This document shows positions 27,530 to 36,541 of a stretch of DNA of 64,000 bases, one piece after another; the stretch's first letter is position 1; the number at the start of each line of letters is the position of its first letter. The DNA comes from DASSFG01 sp035550375 (lineage in GTDB: Bacteria > Planctomycetota > Planctomycetia > Pirellulales > JAICIG01). Below the pieces are notes generated by a model. It was not told where the DNA came from, searched no databases, and was given only the letters and a program-made list of their open reading frames with translations. The DNA lies in the NCBI GenBank assembly GCA_035550375.1, contig DASZPH010000047.1, forward strand, positions 62,001 to 126,000, read 5' to 3'. The translations under genes and the position numbers were made by a program.

Positions 27530-28015
27530 ATGCCCGACACCAAAGAGTTCATCCTCGGCGAGTTTCCACGGACGTTCGATGAGCGTTACCGATTGGCTAT
27601 TCCCGCCGAGCTAGTAGCCGCGATGGGCGGCGAAGAAGTCGACTATATCCTGGCCAAAGAACGGCCCGGCTGCCTGAGCCTATGGAACGCTGCAAACTGG
27701 CAAAGCAAGCTCGCTGCGGGAGTCGACCTTGTTCAGGCAAAAATACGAGCCGGCAAACTGGAAGGAAAGATGGGGCAAGTACAGCTTTTGGGTCGCCTGC
27801 TCTCTTCCCGGCACCGCACCGTGCAACTCGCCGCCCGAGGCAGGCTGCTCGTGCCGGAGGGCTTTCGGGAATTCCTCCACGCCGAACCCAACAGCGACGT
27901 GATGATCATTGGGGCCGCGGTATGCGTCGAGATTTGGAACCCCAAGTCCTGGATGACCTATCTCGAACAGCGTATGCCCAGGTTTCGCCGTTTGCTCGAT
28001 CGTCTCTCCGGCTAA
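27530..28015 (+). CDS. mraZ: MraZ-like transcriptional regulator, orphan
   Basis: This 161-residue protein has two SpoVT/AbrB-like halves. The first holds the MraZ signature FDERYRLAIPAEL with DxxxR intact (Asp17, Arg21). In the second half the equivalent motif reads AARGRLLVPEGFR: Arg105 is kept but the Asp is Ala101. MraZ normally heads the dcw cell-division cluster before mraW (rsmH) and ftsI; here no such gene follows. Planctomycetes lack FtsZ and much of dcw, so this fits an orphan regulator with other targets or only itself. The GGG-N7-CCC elements upstream may be its operator. Confidence 0.82.
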   Translation: MPDTKEFILGEFPRTFDERYRLAIPAELVAAMGGEEVDYILAKERPGCLSLWNAANWQSKLAAGVDLVQAKIRAGKLEGKMGQVQLLGRLLSSRHRTVQLAARGRLLVPEGFREFLHAEPNSDVMIIGAAVCVEIWNPKSWMTYLEQRMPRFRRLLDRLSG

Positions 28016-28243
28016 ACACTACAAACCAATCCAGCGCTCATGCCCGGTACGAGAGGAAGTGCTGTCTTCGTCCCACCGATGTCACCCGGTTGGGGAAACG
28101 CAAACATCCAAGGATTGGAACGATTGGCATGGAGGCCATTGTTTCCCTTCCTTTCTGCCGGGCATGTTTTTTAACACCCAGCCGGACCCCGAGCCTCGCT
28201 AACTAATCCGACGCGCAAAGCGAGGAGAGAAACGGGTTCCGAC

Positions 28244-28297
28244 ACGCAGAGCGCCAGCGAGAAGCAAGTCCGACGGCCTCTCGCTGGCGCTTCGCGT
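28244..28297. terminator. long hairpin between convergent mraZ and DUF1844 genes
   Basis: GCGCCAGCGAGA (28251-28262) pairs perfectly with TCTCGCTGGCGC (28279-28290), and the stem continues outward with few mismatches to about 28244 and 28297. It is placed between convergent genes and should stop transcription in both directions. The rest of the 348-base gap (28016-28363) shows nothing else I can name. Confidence 0.65.
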
Positions 28298-28363
28298 TGG
28301 TGTGGGGAGCCGAGCCCAAGGGACGCAATTTCTGGCGCGGCGCGTCCCGTTATGTTGCGGCCG

Positions 28364-28804
28364 TTACTTGCCGGCCGCCGCGAAATGTCGCTCGGTTTCA
28401 ACGTAGCCTAGCCGCAACTCGTGCAGGAGATTGTCGAGCAACCGCGTTTCTTCCGGCGTGCGGTTACCGGCCGTTTTTGTCTCCAGCATCTCCAGCGTGT
28501 CGATGAAGTGTTTCGCCTCTTCCAGTTGAACTTCCGGTTTGCCCGAAACGGGATGCGGAATCTGGCCCATTGAGACCAGCGCCTGGGTAGCAAGCGTCGT
28601 CAAGAGTACGGCCAGCGTCGCCGGAGGGAGCGGCGCGATCGATTGCTGACCTGCTGAGTCCGGCGCGGCCGACTGCGGCCCAGCCGACGGATCTTGGTGC
28701 ACCTGGCGCTCGAGCGCCTCCTTCTCGGCCTGGGCCTGACTTTTCCAGTCCTCGTCGATGATGATCTTGGACGCAGGTTGCTCTGGCGAAGGTTGCGTGC
28801 TCAC
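28364..28804 (-). CDS. DUF1844 domain protein
   Basis: This 146-residue protein has a disordered N-terminus. The DUF1844 domain (about 60-140) includes ATLAVLLTTLATQALVSMGQ, a long helix, then PEVQLEEAKHFIDTLEMLETKTAGNRTPEETRLLDNLLHEL over the last 60 residues. The function of DUF1844 is not known. The GTG start overlaps the pyrG stop by 4 bases, so it is the last gene of a kdsB-pyrG-DUF1844 operon. Confidence 0.85.
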   Translation of the reverse strand: MSTQPSPEQPASKIIIDEDWKSQAQAEKEALERQVHQDPSAGPQSAAPDSAGQQSIAPLPPATLAVLLTTLATQALVSMGQIPHPVSGKPEVQLEEAKHFIDTLEMLETKTAGNRTPEETRLLDNLLHELRLGYVETERHFAAAGK

Positions 28805-30438
28805 GACGTTTCCAACTCCCTGGTCCGCTCGCCGCGCATGGCGCGCCGCTCGACGGCTGCGGCCACGAAGCCGGCGAAGAGCGGATGTGCGGCGGTCGGC
28901 TTACTCTTGAACTCGGGGTGAAACTGGACGGCCACAAACCACGGATGGCTCGGCAGTTCGACAATCTCCACGAGCGAACCATCAGGACTCGTGGCAGCAA
29001 ACAACATTCCGTTCGCCGAAAATTGCTGCCGGTAGACGTTGTTGAACTCGTAGCGATGACGATGCCGCTCACTGATCATGGTCGTTCCATAGCAGGCGGC
29101 CGCCTTGCTCGTGGGGTCCAGCAGCGCCTCCTGGGCGCCCAACCGCATCGTCCCGCCCTTGTCGATGATCGTCCGCTGCTCGTCGAGCAGGCAAATCACC
29201 GGATGGGGCGTATCCTTGTTGAACTCCGTCGAGTGGGCCCCCTCCAGCCCGACCTCGTTGCGGGCGAACTCGATCACCGCGCACTGCATTCCCAGGCAGA
29301 TTCCCAAGAACGGGATCTCGCGCTGGCGGGCAAAGTGGATTGCGTCGACCTTCCCCTCGATGCCCCGCTCGCCGAAGCCGCCGGGCACGATCATTCCGTC
29401 GTAGCCCGACAGCAGCCGCTCCGGGCCCTCGCGCTCGACGTCTTCGCTCTGAATGCGCTGCACGCGAACTTGCGCCATATTGGCCACCCCGGCATGATCG
29501 AGCGCCTCGTAAATCGACTTATAAGCGTCGCGATGCTCGGCATACTTACCCACGACGGCGACGCTGATCTCGTGTTCCGGATTTCGCAACCGGTGCAGCA
29601 GGTCGCGCCAATCGTCGAGATCGATCGGTCCGGCCGCCAGGCCCAACCGCTTGACGATTAGTTCATCCAATCGGTTGTCAACGAGGCTGAGCGGCACCTC
29701 ATAAATCGAAAAATCCTTGTCCTTCTCCTCGATGACCGCTTCACGCGAGACATTGCAGAACAGGCCGATCTTTTCGCGATCTTCGCGGCTCAGCGAACGC
29801 TCGGTGCGGCAGACGAGAATGTCGGGTTGAATGCCGATTTCGCGCAACTGACCGACGGAGTGTTGCGTCGGCTTGGTCTTCAGTTCGCCAGCCGCCTTCA
29901 AATAGGGGACGAGCGTCAGGTGGATATAAAGGCAGTGTTCCTTGCCCACGTCGAGCGCAAACTGACGGATGGCTTCCAGGAAGGGCTGGCTCTCGATGTC
30001 GCCCACCGTGCCGCCGATCTCGGTGATGACGACGTCGACGTTTTCACTGGCCAGCTTATGGATGCACGACTTGATCTCGTTGGTGATGTGCGGGATCACC
30101 TGCACCGTCTTGCCCAGAAACTCGCCTCGCCGCTCCTTGTTGATCACCGAGAGATAGATCTGTCCGGTGGTGTAGTTCGAGTCGCGCGTGAGCGGGCTGC
30201 CCGTGAATCGCTCGTAGTGGCCCAGGTCGAGATCGGTCTCGCTGCCGTCGTCCAGCACGTAGACTTCGCCGTGCTGATAGGGGCTCATCGTGCCCGGATC
30301 AACGTTGATGTACGGGTCGAATTTCTGCATTCGCACCCGCAGCCCCCGTTGCTCCAGCAGCATGCCGATGGAAGCGCTGGTCAGCCCCTTGCCGAGCGAA
30401 CTGACGACGCCACCCGTCACGAAAATGAACTTGGTCAT
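28801..30438 (-). CDS. pyrG: CTP synthase
   Basis: This 545-residue enzyme makes CTP from UTP, ATP and glutamine. The synthetase domain opens with FVTGGVVSSLGKGLTSASIG, the nucleotide loop. The C-terminal glutamine amidotransferase domain has the nucleophile Cys in FLGICLGMQCAV and the late His/Glu in VQFHPEFKS. All regulatory and catalytic segments are complete and the length is typical. It follows kdsB by 60 bases, a pairing seen in many gram-negatives because KdsB consumes CTP. Confidence 0.97.
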   Translation of the reverse strand: MTKFIFVTGGVVSSLGKGLTSASIGMLLEQRGLRVRMQKFDPYINVDPGTMSPYQHGEVYVLDDGSETDLDLGHYERFTGSPLTRDSNYTTGQIYLSVINKERRGEFLGKTVQVIPHITNEIKSCIHKLASENVDVVITEIGGTVGDIESQPFLEAIRQFALDVGKEHCLYIHLTLVPYLKAAGELKTKPTQHSVGQLREIGIQPDILVCRTERSLSREDREKIGLFCNVSREAVIEEKDKDFSIYEVPLSLVDNRLDELIVKRLGLAAGPIDLDDWRDLLHRLRNPEHEISVAVVGKYAEHRDAYKSIYEALDHAGVANMAQVRVQRIQSEDVEREGPERLLSGYDGMIVPGGFGERGIEGKVDAIHFARQREIPFLGICLGMQCAVIEFARNEVGLEGAHSTEFNKDTPHPVICLLDEQRTIIDKGGTMRLGAQEALLDPTSKAAACYGTTMISERHRHRYEFNNVYRQQFSANGMLFAATSPDGSLVEIVELPSHPWFVAVQFHPEFKSKPTAAHPLFAGFVAAAVERRAMRGERTRELETS

Positions 30439-30498
30439 GAACGTCTCCGTAAGCCGAAACAGCGGCGTCCAGCCGCTCTCCCGTGTACGAAGTCGATG

Positions 30499-31251
30499 TT
30501 AGCGTTCTAGCTGTCGTTTGACAAACGCTCGATAATCGTGCGGCGTGTCGATGCCCAGCGTGGCGTGCGGCACGACGGCGACGGCGATGGAATGCCCTGC
30601 CTCTAAGACGCGCAACTGCTCGAGTTTTTCGGTCTGCTCCAGGCGCGAGGGCGGCAGGGCGGCCAACGACAGCAGGAACTCTCGCCGATAGGCGTATAAA
30701 CCGATGTGTTGAAAGAAAAGCGGGGGGTTCGCGTCAAGCAGCCGGTTGTCCCATTCGCGGGCGTGCGGGATCGGACTGCGGCTGAAGTACAGCGCGCGGT
30801 GGTGCGTGTCGAACACCACCTTGACGCAGGCCGGATCCAAGAGTTTCTCGCGACTGCGGATCGGCGTGGCGAGCGTCGCCATGGCGTGCTGGGGATTCTC
30901 CTCCAACAGACGGACGGCGGCGTCGATCGATTCGCCCGCCAGTTCCGGCTCGTCGCCTTGGACGTTGACCAGGATCTCGACGTCCGCTCGCCGCCGGGCT
31001 ACTTCGGCCACGCGATCCGTGCCGCTGGCGCAGCTTGGGCTGGTCATTTCCACCTGGCCTCCGAACGCCCGCACCGCGTTGAAGATGTCTTCGTGGTCGG
31101 TCGCCACGCAGACTCCGCGGGGGCGGCTCGCCCGGCAGGCGGCCTCGTAGGTGTGCTGGATGAGCGGCTTTCCCGTTTCTCGAAGCAGCAGCTTTCGCGG
31201 CAGCCGGGTCGACGCCAGCCTGGCGGGGATGATGATGAAGCTGTCGGGCAT
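30499..31251 (-). CDS. kdsB: 3-deoxy-manno-octulosonate cytidylyltransferase
   Basis: This 250-residue enzyme activates Kdo with CTP to CMP-Kdo for lipopolysaccharide core assembly. It has IIPARLASTRLPRKLL (nucleotide loop), CASGTDRVAEV, NVQGDEPELAG and HIGLYAYRREFL, all standard for KdsB. The start MPDSFIIIPAR at 31251 fits the family; a longer upstream frame is not homologous. Its presence implies an LPS-bearing outer membrane, in line with the Omp85 genes nearby. Confidence 0.95.
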   Translation of the reverse strand: MPDSFIIIPARLASTRLPRKLLLRETGKPLIQHTYEAACRASRPRGVCVATDHEDIFNAVRAFGGQVEMTSPSCASGTDRVAEVARRRADVEILVNVQGDEPELAGESIDAAVRLLEENPQHAMATLATPIRSREKLLDPACVKVVFDTHHRALYFSRSPIPHAREWDNRLLDANPPLFFQHIGLYAYRREFLLSLAALPPSRLEQTEKLEQLRVLEAGHSIAVAVVPHATLGIDTPHDYRAFVKRQLER

Positions 31252-31349
31252 CCGTGCTCGCCTCGTCGGTTCTCGTCGCCCTGGAGCTCCGTGACGGGGA
31301 ACGCGGCCACCTCGCGACCGCCTTTCTCCGCCGCGGAGCGTGGGAGCCA

Positions 31350-32732
31350 CTAGGCCGATTGTTCCAGTTGGCTTACCTGGCTGAGTTTGTTGTACAGGGT
31401 TTTCAGGCTGATACCCAGTTCTTCGGCCGCCTTGGGCTTGTTGCCGCCGTACTTGTCGACGGTCTGCTGGATGACCGCCATTTCGATCTCGCGCAGCGTC
31501 TGCGGCGGGCCGACCATCTTGAAATGCGGTCCGCGCAGCCGCCGGCTGCCGAAACCGCTGGGCAGGTGCTCCGCTCCGATCATCCCCTCGTCGCAAAGAA
31601 TGGCGGCGTGCTCGATGACGTTCGCCAACTCGCGCACGTTCCCCGGCCAGAAGTAGCTTTTGAGCGACTCGATCGCTTCGGCCGTGAAGAGCTCTTCTTT
31701 GGTCGAGACGGCGCGCCGGAAGCGCGTCAACAGGTGGTGTGCCAGCTCGGGGATGTCGTCGGTCCGCTCGCGCAGCGGCGGCAAGCGGATCTCAAACGTG
31801 TTGATGCGGAACATGAGATCCTGGCGGAAGTCGCCCTCCGCTACCATCTCTTCCAGGTCACGATGGGTGGCGCAGACCACGCGCACGTCGACCGTGAAAG
31901 ATTCGTTGTCGCCCACGCGGCGAATCTCACCCGACTCCAACACGCGCAGCAGCTTGGCCTGCATGGCCTTGGGCAGCTCGCCGATCTCATCGAGAAAAAT
32001 GGTGCCGCCGGAGGCCACCTCGAACAGACCCACGCGGTGCTCGTCGGCCCCGGTGAAGGCTCCCCGCCGATGCCCGAAGAGCTCGCTTTCGATCAGTGTT
32101 TCGGGCAATGCGCCGCAGTTAATCGCCACGAATGGCATCTCGGCCCGCAGGCTCTGATCGTGGATGGCGCGGGCCACCAGTTCTTTTCCGGTTCCCGTTT
32201 CGCCCAGCACCAGCACCGTCGAGTCGGTCGGCGCCACCTTGGCGATGAGGGTGCGCACCAGCTCCATCGAGGTCGATTGGCCGATCAGGTTTGATTTTCC
32301 CTCGACCCGTTCGAGCTGTCGTTTGATCGCCCGGTATTTGTTGGTCAGCTCGCGTTTTTCGCTCACCCGAGCCAGCAACGATTCCAGTTCGACCAGCTTG
32401 CAGGGCTTGGTGAGGTAGTCGAAGGCGCCCTGCCGCAGCGCGGCGACGGCCGAATCGAGCGAGGATTTACCCGTAAGCACAATCGCCTCGGTATCGGGCG
32501 AAAGCTTTTTGGCCCTGGTGATGACCTCGATTCCCGACGCCTTGGGCATGTCGAGATCGACAAGAATGCAGTCGTAGACGTTTCGCTCCAGCGCGGCAAT
32601 GGCCACGGCGCCGTCGGGGCAGACGGTCACCTCGTGTCCCATGCGGGGCAGCTCCAGGCTCATCAGGGCCTGCAAAGATGCTTCGTCATCGGCGAACAAC
32701 AGTTTCAGGCGTTTAAGCGGCTTGGTTGCGAT
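31350..32732 (-). CDS. sigma-54-dependent response regulator with non-canonical ATC start
   Basis: This protein of about 460 residues belongs to the AtoC/ZraR class. It has a receiver domain (LLFADDE acidic pocket, phosphoacceptor Asp in VDLDMPKASG, Lys in LTKPC) and an AAA+ domain with Walker A GETGTGKE, GAFTGA and Walker B IFLDEI. The C-terminal Fis-type HTH reads KPKAAEELGISLKTLYNKL. No ATG, GTG or TTG lies between the kinase end and the receiver strand except a TTG inside that strand at 32699. AAGGAG followed after 7 bases by ATC (32732-32730) would start the protein as xATKPLKRLKLLFADDE. A first ATG at 32921 would add 63 residues read out of frame through the kinase ATPase domain and is unlikely. 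Confidence 0.85.
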   Translation of the reverse strand: MATKPLKRLKLLFADDEASLQALMSLELPRMGHEVTVCPDGAVAIAALERNVYDCILVDLDMPKASGIEVITRAKKLSPDTEAIVLTGKSSLDSAVAALRQGAFDYLTKPCKLVELESLLARVSEKRELTNKYRAIKRQLERVEGKSNLIGQSTSMELVRTLIAKVAPTDSTVLVLGETGTGKELVARAIHDQSLRAEMPFVAINCGALPETLIESELFGHRRGAFTGADEHRVGLFEVASGGTIFLDEIGELPKAMQAKLLRVLESGEIRRVGDNESFTVDVRVVCATHRDLEEMVAEGDFRQDLMFRINTFEIRLPPLRERTDDIPELAHHLLTRFRRAVSTKEELFTAEAIESLKSYFWPGNVRELANVIEHAAILCDEGMIGAEHLPSGFGSRRLRGPHFKMVGPPQTLREIEMAVIQQTVDKYGGNKPKAAEELGISLKTLYNKLSQVSQLEQSA

Positions 32733-34506
32733 ACGGCTTCTCCTTCTCTCCTGGAATGGTTCGCGGGGCGAGCGGCAGGCATACGCGAAACGTTGAGCCG
32801 CGGTTCGGTCCCTCGCTGTGGACGTCGATGATTCCCTCGTGGTCGGAAACGATGCGATACACGATCGACAGCCCAAGTCCCGTCCCTTGGCCTCCGCGGC
32901 GGCGGGTAAAGAAGGGCTCAAAGAGATGCTCCTGCACCTCCGCCGTCATGCCGCAGCCGTCGTCGGCGAACGTTAACTCCGCCTCGTTGCCGACGCGGCG
33001 CAAGGTGATCTGCACCCTGCCGCCGGGGTCGAGGCTGTCCAGCGCGTTGGCGAGCAGGTTGAGGACGACCTGCTTCATCTCCTGCGGATTGGCCGACACA
33101 ACGACCGGTTCGACCGGGGCAAACTGGATATTCTTATCCTGGTATTTGCCGAGATGGCCGACCATCTCGATCACGCCCTCGACAAGCTCGCCCAACTCCG
33201 TCGGCTGCCGTTTGACTTCGCCCATGCGGGAGAAGTCGAGCAGTTTCTCGGTGATCCCTTTGCAACGAAAGGCCTCGCTTTGGATCATCTGCAGGTAGTT
33301 GCGAACGACGGCGTGCTCGCCGTTGTCGGCCGACAGCAGCGGTTCGATTCGTCCTTCCAGCGACTCGGCGCACATCGCGATCGAGGCCAGCGGGTTGTTG
33401 ATCTCGTGCGCCACGCCGGCCGCCAGAAAGCCGACGCTGGCGAGCTGTTCGCTCCGCACCACCTGCTTGGTGCGCTCTTGCACCTGGCGGTCGAGGTCGT
33501 CGCGGATGGCCTGAAATCGGGCCGTCATGTCGTTCATGGCCGCCGCCAGTTCCGACATCTCGTCGTGCGTTTGCAGGCGGATGCGGTAATCGAATCGTCC
33601 TTGCGCCACCTTGCGCGAACCGTTAATCAGGATTCGCAGGGGTCGAAACACCCAGCGATAGAAAAGGTGCACGAATAACCCGAGGAGCAGCACGGCGGCG
33701 CCGCTGATCGTCCAAATGAGGGTCAGCAGGGTGCGGTATTGGCGCTTGGCCTCGACGGCCGACTCGCCGATCTTCTTGTACAGATGCGTGGGGAGCTGGG
33801 CCGCGAGAAGTTGCAGCTTTCCCAGCTCGTCCGTCAACTCGCCGCGCTTCGGTTCGTCGAGAAGCCAGTTCTGGTCGCGGATCGTGGCGTCGATGCGCTT
33901 CAGAAGGTCGTCGATCTCGCCGACCGTTTCCCACTCCTGCCGGCTGTCGCCGATTTGCCCCTCATGGTCGGGGTTGAAAAGCAGCCGCTGCCGGTACTGG
34001 TCGAGGCAGATTTTGACGTTGGCCAGGCAGGCCTCAAATTCCTGCCTCGCATAGCGGACCAGGGGGGCGTCGGCGTGGTAGCGAGAGTGCGGCCCGGCCG
34101 TCCGCACCTCTTCCGCCAGGGGCGCGTCGTCGCTGAGTGCCACGCGCAAATCGCCGACCCGCTGGCTCAGGGCGTCAGCCAGCGGCAACTCCGGGACACG
34201 GCGTCCCAGGCTGCGCACGAGGCTGCGATAGGCGTAAAGTCCGTAGATTCCGCCCCAACCCAGCGTTCCCACCATGATCAGCAGGAGCACCAGGCACAGG
34301 ATCAGTTTCTTGCGAATGGGCCATTTGGCGAGCAACCACGACCTCCGTTGCCGCGCAGCGGCCAAACGGCGCAGGCGGCTCAGAATTGGGGAGGCGGAGT
34401 GTACCAATCGGGCGCCGATCAGGGCAAGGTCGAGATAGGGGTGGCGTCCCGCTTCTTCTGCCAGGTCGGTTGACGATCGGCGACCCTGGTCGGCTACGCT
34501 TTCCAT
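32713..34506 (-). CDS. membrane sensor histidine kinase
   Basis: This protein of about 597 residues is the partner of the regulator that overlaps its end. Two membrane helices (LILCLVLLLIMVGTLGWGG and LLTLIWTISGAAVLLLGLF) bracket a periplasmic sensor domain of roughly 150 mainly helical residues. A HAMP domain (RPLRILINGSRKVAQG) follows. The phosphoacceptor motif is AAGVAHEINNPL. A complete ATPase domain follows, with NLLANALDSLDPGG, DDGCGM and GTGLGLSIVYRI. The start at 34506 is chosen from the overlap with the preceding gene; 34524 and 34557 are alternatives. The signal sensed is unknown. Confidence 0.88.
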   Translation of the reverse strand: MESVADQGRRSSTDLAEEAGRHPYLDLALIGARLVHSASPILSRLRRLAAARQRRSWLLAKWPIRKKLILCLVLLLIMVGTLGWGGIYGLYAYRSLVRSLGRRVPELPLADALSQRVGDLRVALSDDAPLAEEVRTAGPHSRYHADAPLVRYARQEFEACLANVKICLDQYRQRLLFNPDHEGQIGDSRQEWETVGEIDDLLKRIDATIRDQNWLLDEPKRGELTDELGKLQLLAAQLPTHLYKKIGESAVEAKRQYRTLLTLIWTISGAAVLLLGLFVHLFYRWVFRPLRILINGSRKVAQGRFDYRIRLQTHDEMSELAAAMNDMTARFQAIRDDLDRQVQERTKQVVRSEQLASVGFLAAGVAHEINNPLASIAMCAESLEGRIEPLLSADNGEHAVVRNYLQMIQSEAFRCKGITEKLLDFSRMGEVKRQPTELGELVEGVIEMVGHLGKYQDKNIQFAPVEPVVVSANPQEMKQVVLNLLANALDSLDPGGRVQITLRRVGNEAELTFADDGCGMTAEVQEHLFEPFFTRRRGGQGTGLGLSIVYRIVSDHEGIIDVHSEGPNRGSTFRVCLPLAPRTIPGEKEKPYRNQAA

Positions 34507-35222
34507 CCTTGCCGGGCGGAACATACGGCCAACAGGGCCACGCACTGGGGGACCCAATACACGTAGAGTCCCAAAAGGACGCGGGTAAAATCCCCTTGCT
34601 CCGTGCCGGTGCCGACGACGAGTGCAACAGCCACGAGCGTCGCCAGGGCCGCGAAGGCCACGAGCGTTTGCTCCGCTCGCTTGCGGGCGCGTGCCGCCCA
34701 GACGCAGCCAACCAGCAGCGATGGTCCGAGAAGGTAAATCGCCGCGAGGTAGAAAACGCGGGCCTCGTGTGTCGCCGGGCGCAGAAACGCCAGGGCCGCT
34801 GCGACGGCGGCCGTCGCCAGCAGCAACGACCTCAGGCTGAATTGGGGCGGACCGCCGACCTCAATTCGGGCGAGTTTCTCTTCGCCGAGCAGTTTGCTCG
34901 AAGCCTTGGGATTGAAAACAAGCGTCGCAAGCAGGCCGACGACAAAGCTCGCGGCTAGCCCCAAGGCGGCATTCAAGGCCAAGGCACCGTAGTCAAAATC
35001 GCCGTCCGGACCGAGCGCCACGGTGGCGAATCCCCGATTGGGCTCCGACCCCTCGTGCCACACGAGCCAGGGAAAGCCGATGCGGCCGACGCCGTGGGTG
35101 CGCCCCAACAGCGCGTCGCCGGAACGCACGAAATAGGACGCAGCGTTGAGCGCGGCGAAAATAAGGAGCGTTACCAGGAAGGTCGCACGAAACGGCGATT
35201 GTCTCATGACCAAGCCTGCCAT
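34494..35222 (-). CDS. multi-pass membrane protein of unknown function
   Basis: This 242-residue protein has about six hydrophobic helices (for example LVTLLIFAALNAASYFV, AALGLAASFVVGLLATLVF, LLLGLYVYWVP). The segment FSLRSLLLATAAVAAALAFL is a recurring membrane motif in planctomycete hypothetical proteins. It overlaps the kinase start by 13 bases, so it is probably in the same operon. An ATG at 35207 is a possible alternative start. Confidence 0.65.
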   Translation of the reverse strand: MAGLVMRQSPFRATFLVTLLIFAALNAASYFVRSGDALLGRTHGVGRIGFPWLVWHEGSEPNRGFATVALGPDGDFDYGALALNAALGLAASFVVGLLATLVFNPKASSKLLGEEKLARIEVGGPPQFSLRSLLLATAAVAAALAFLRPATHEARVFYLAAIYLLGPSLLVGCVWAARARKRAEQTLVAFAALATLVAVALVVGTGTEQGDFTRVLLGLYVYWVPQCVALLAVCSARQGWKA

Positions 35223-35294
35223 GTGCTTGACTTCGCCTTTTGCCTGATTTTACGCTAGGGATAGGCGAAACCCAAACAGAGCGTGGGAAGGCCG

Positions 35295-36077
35295 ATGTCT
35301 CGATCCATTCTTGCTTGTCTCTTCGTGGCCGTCTCGCTGTTGGCCCACGGTGCTTCCGCTCAGCAACCGGCGGCGGCGAGGCGCTGGATCAGCGCCTACG
35401 AGGCCCAAAGACTCGCCGGGGCACCCGTCACGCAACCGGCGGTGATACGGAACTTCGGGCCGGTCGATTTGGGCGGAGGGGGAACGCGGGTTGGCAACGG
35501 CGACGAGCCGGCTGTCGATACCGTGCTCTACGGCAATTACTACAATCCGTCGTTCATGGGCTACAACAGCTACGGTTACGGTAACTATGCTTCCTACGGC
35601 GGGCGCCCGCTGGGCTGGACCAACTACCCCCCCTGGCTTTACCGCCCCCGCTATTTTTATCCCTATCGCTATTATCCGCTACGGACCGGGTTTTCGGTTT
35701 ACAACCCGTATTTCTACTACAACAACACGTACTACGGCGGCTACGCGAGTCCTTTCTGGACCGGTTACGGTGGCTTTGGCTTTCCCTACCACTTCGGCGC
35801 TTTCGGGGCGGGGGGAGCGAATTATGGAGCGGGGGGAGCGGGCTACACGTTCGGAGGGTTTGGTTATCCTTACCGCTACGGCGTCTTCGGCTACCCGTAC
35901 CCGGGCCTCTTCAGCTTGCCCTACGCCTACATGCCCAGCCCCGCCTATTTCATGTATCCGGGCCTGGGGGGCCTGTACACGCCGCCCGGTTTCGTGGGCC
36001 AACCGGGCTATGCCGGCTACGCGGGTTACGGCTTACCCGTCAGCCCGCCAGCCTATACCGGTGGCTTTTACTGGTAA
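35295..36077 (+). CDS. secreted Tyr/Gly-rich protein
   Basis: This protein of about 260 residues has a signal peptide ending HGASAQQ. The rest is dominated by Tyr, Gly, Pro and Phe, with motifs such as YNSYGYGNYASYGG, RYFYPYRYYPL, YYNNTYYGGYASPFW and GGANYGAGGAGY. The composition is like structural or adhesive surface proteins; no catalytic motif is visible. The ATG at 35295 is preceded by GGGAAGG, which makes it better than the GTG at 35283. Confidence 0.7.
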   Translation: MSRSILACLFVAVSLLAHGASAQQPAAARRWISAYEAQRLAGAPVTQPAVIRNFGPVDLGGGGTRVGNGDEPAVDTVLYGNYYNPSFMGYNSYGYGNYASYGGRPLGWTNYPPWLYRPRYFYPYRYYPLRTGFSVYNPYFYYNNTYYGGYASPFWTGYGGFGFPYHFGAFGAGGANYGAGGAGYTFGGFGYPYRYGVFGYPYPGLFSLPYAYMPSPAYFMYPGLGGLYTPPGFVGQPGYAGYAGYGLPVSPPAYTGGFYW

Positions 36078-36127
36078 AACGCATCGCGCGCGAGGCCGGC
36101 CGCCGATAAAGCTCCAGGTGGGACGCC

Positions 36128-36541
36128 TTGGCCGTCCTTTCTCCAACCTACCTGGTTGAGCCTCGCGTGTTGCGCAGCGTGATTCGAACGGTTCTCGTGG
36201 CTCTCGTGGCCGCGTCACTCGGCGGCCAGATAGCCCAGGCCGGCTGGCCGCACTGGCGTCGGCCTGCCCCGCAGACGCCGACGTATCCCAGCGACACCTA
36301 CGCTCCGCAAATGCGCCACTACACGGTGGTCGACCCGGTGGTCGTAGGATCTCCCAACCCGTCCAAACACGCGCTCGCGAGCAAAGTGCCTCCGGCCGGC
36401 CAGGTCTTGTGGCGGCAGAACGTGGAGGCGGTTCCCACCTATCCGTGGGGTTGGTTCGGCGCTCGGCGACATCTGCAGAACGCCCAGCACACACGCTTCT
36501 ACGACGACGCGCGCGATTGGGCCTACCTACGCGGCGACTAG
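36128..36541 (+). CDS. small secreted protein of unknown function
   Basis: This frame of up to 137 residues starts with TTG at 36128 or a GTG some 40 bases further on. It has an N-terminal hydrophobic segment (VIRTVLVALVAASLGGQIAQAG) typical of a signal peptide. A short Pro/Tyr/Trp-rich mature part follows (PYPSDTYAPQMRHYTVVDPV, WGWFGARRHLQN). Similar small proteins are frequent in planctomycetes. Its TAG stop is shared with the stop of the barrel gene on the other strand: the four bases CTAG at 36538-36541 end both genes. Confidence 0.6.
   Translation: MAVLSPTYLVEPRVLRSVIRTVLVALVAASLGGQIAQAGWPHWRRPAPQTPTYPSDTYAPQMRHYTVVDPVVVGSPNPSKHALASKVPPAGQVLWRQNVEAVPTYPWGWFGARRHLQNAQHTRFYDDARDWAYLRGD

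Noticed and set aside
32733..32921. 63-residue N-terminal extension of the second response regulator from an ATG at 32921
   Set aside because: It would read out of frame through the conserved kinase ATPase domain and has no homology to receiver proteins.
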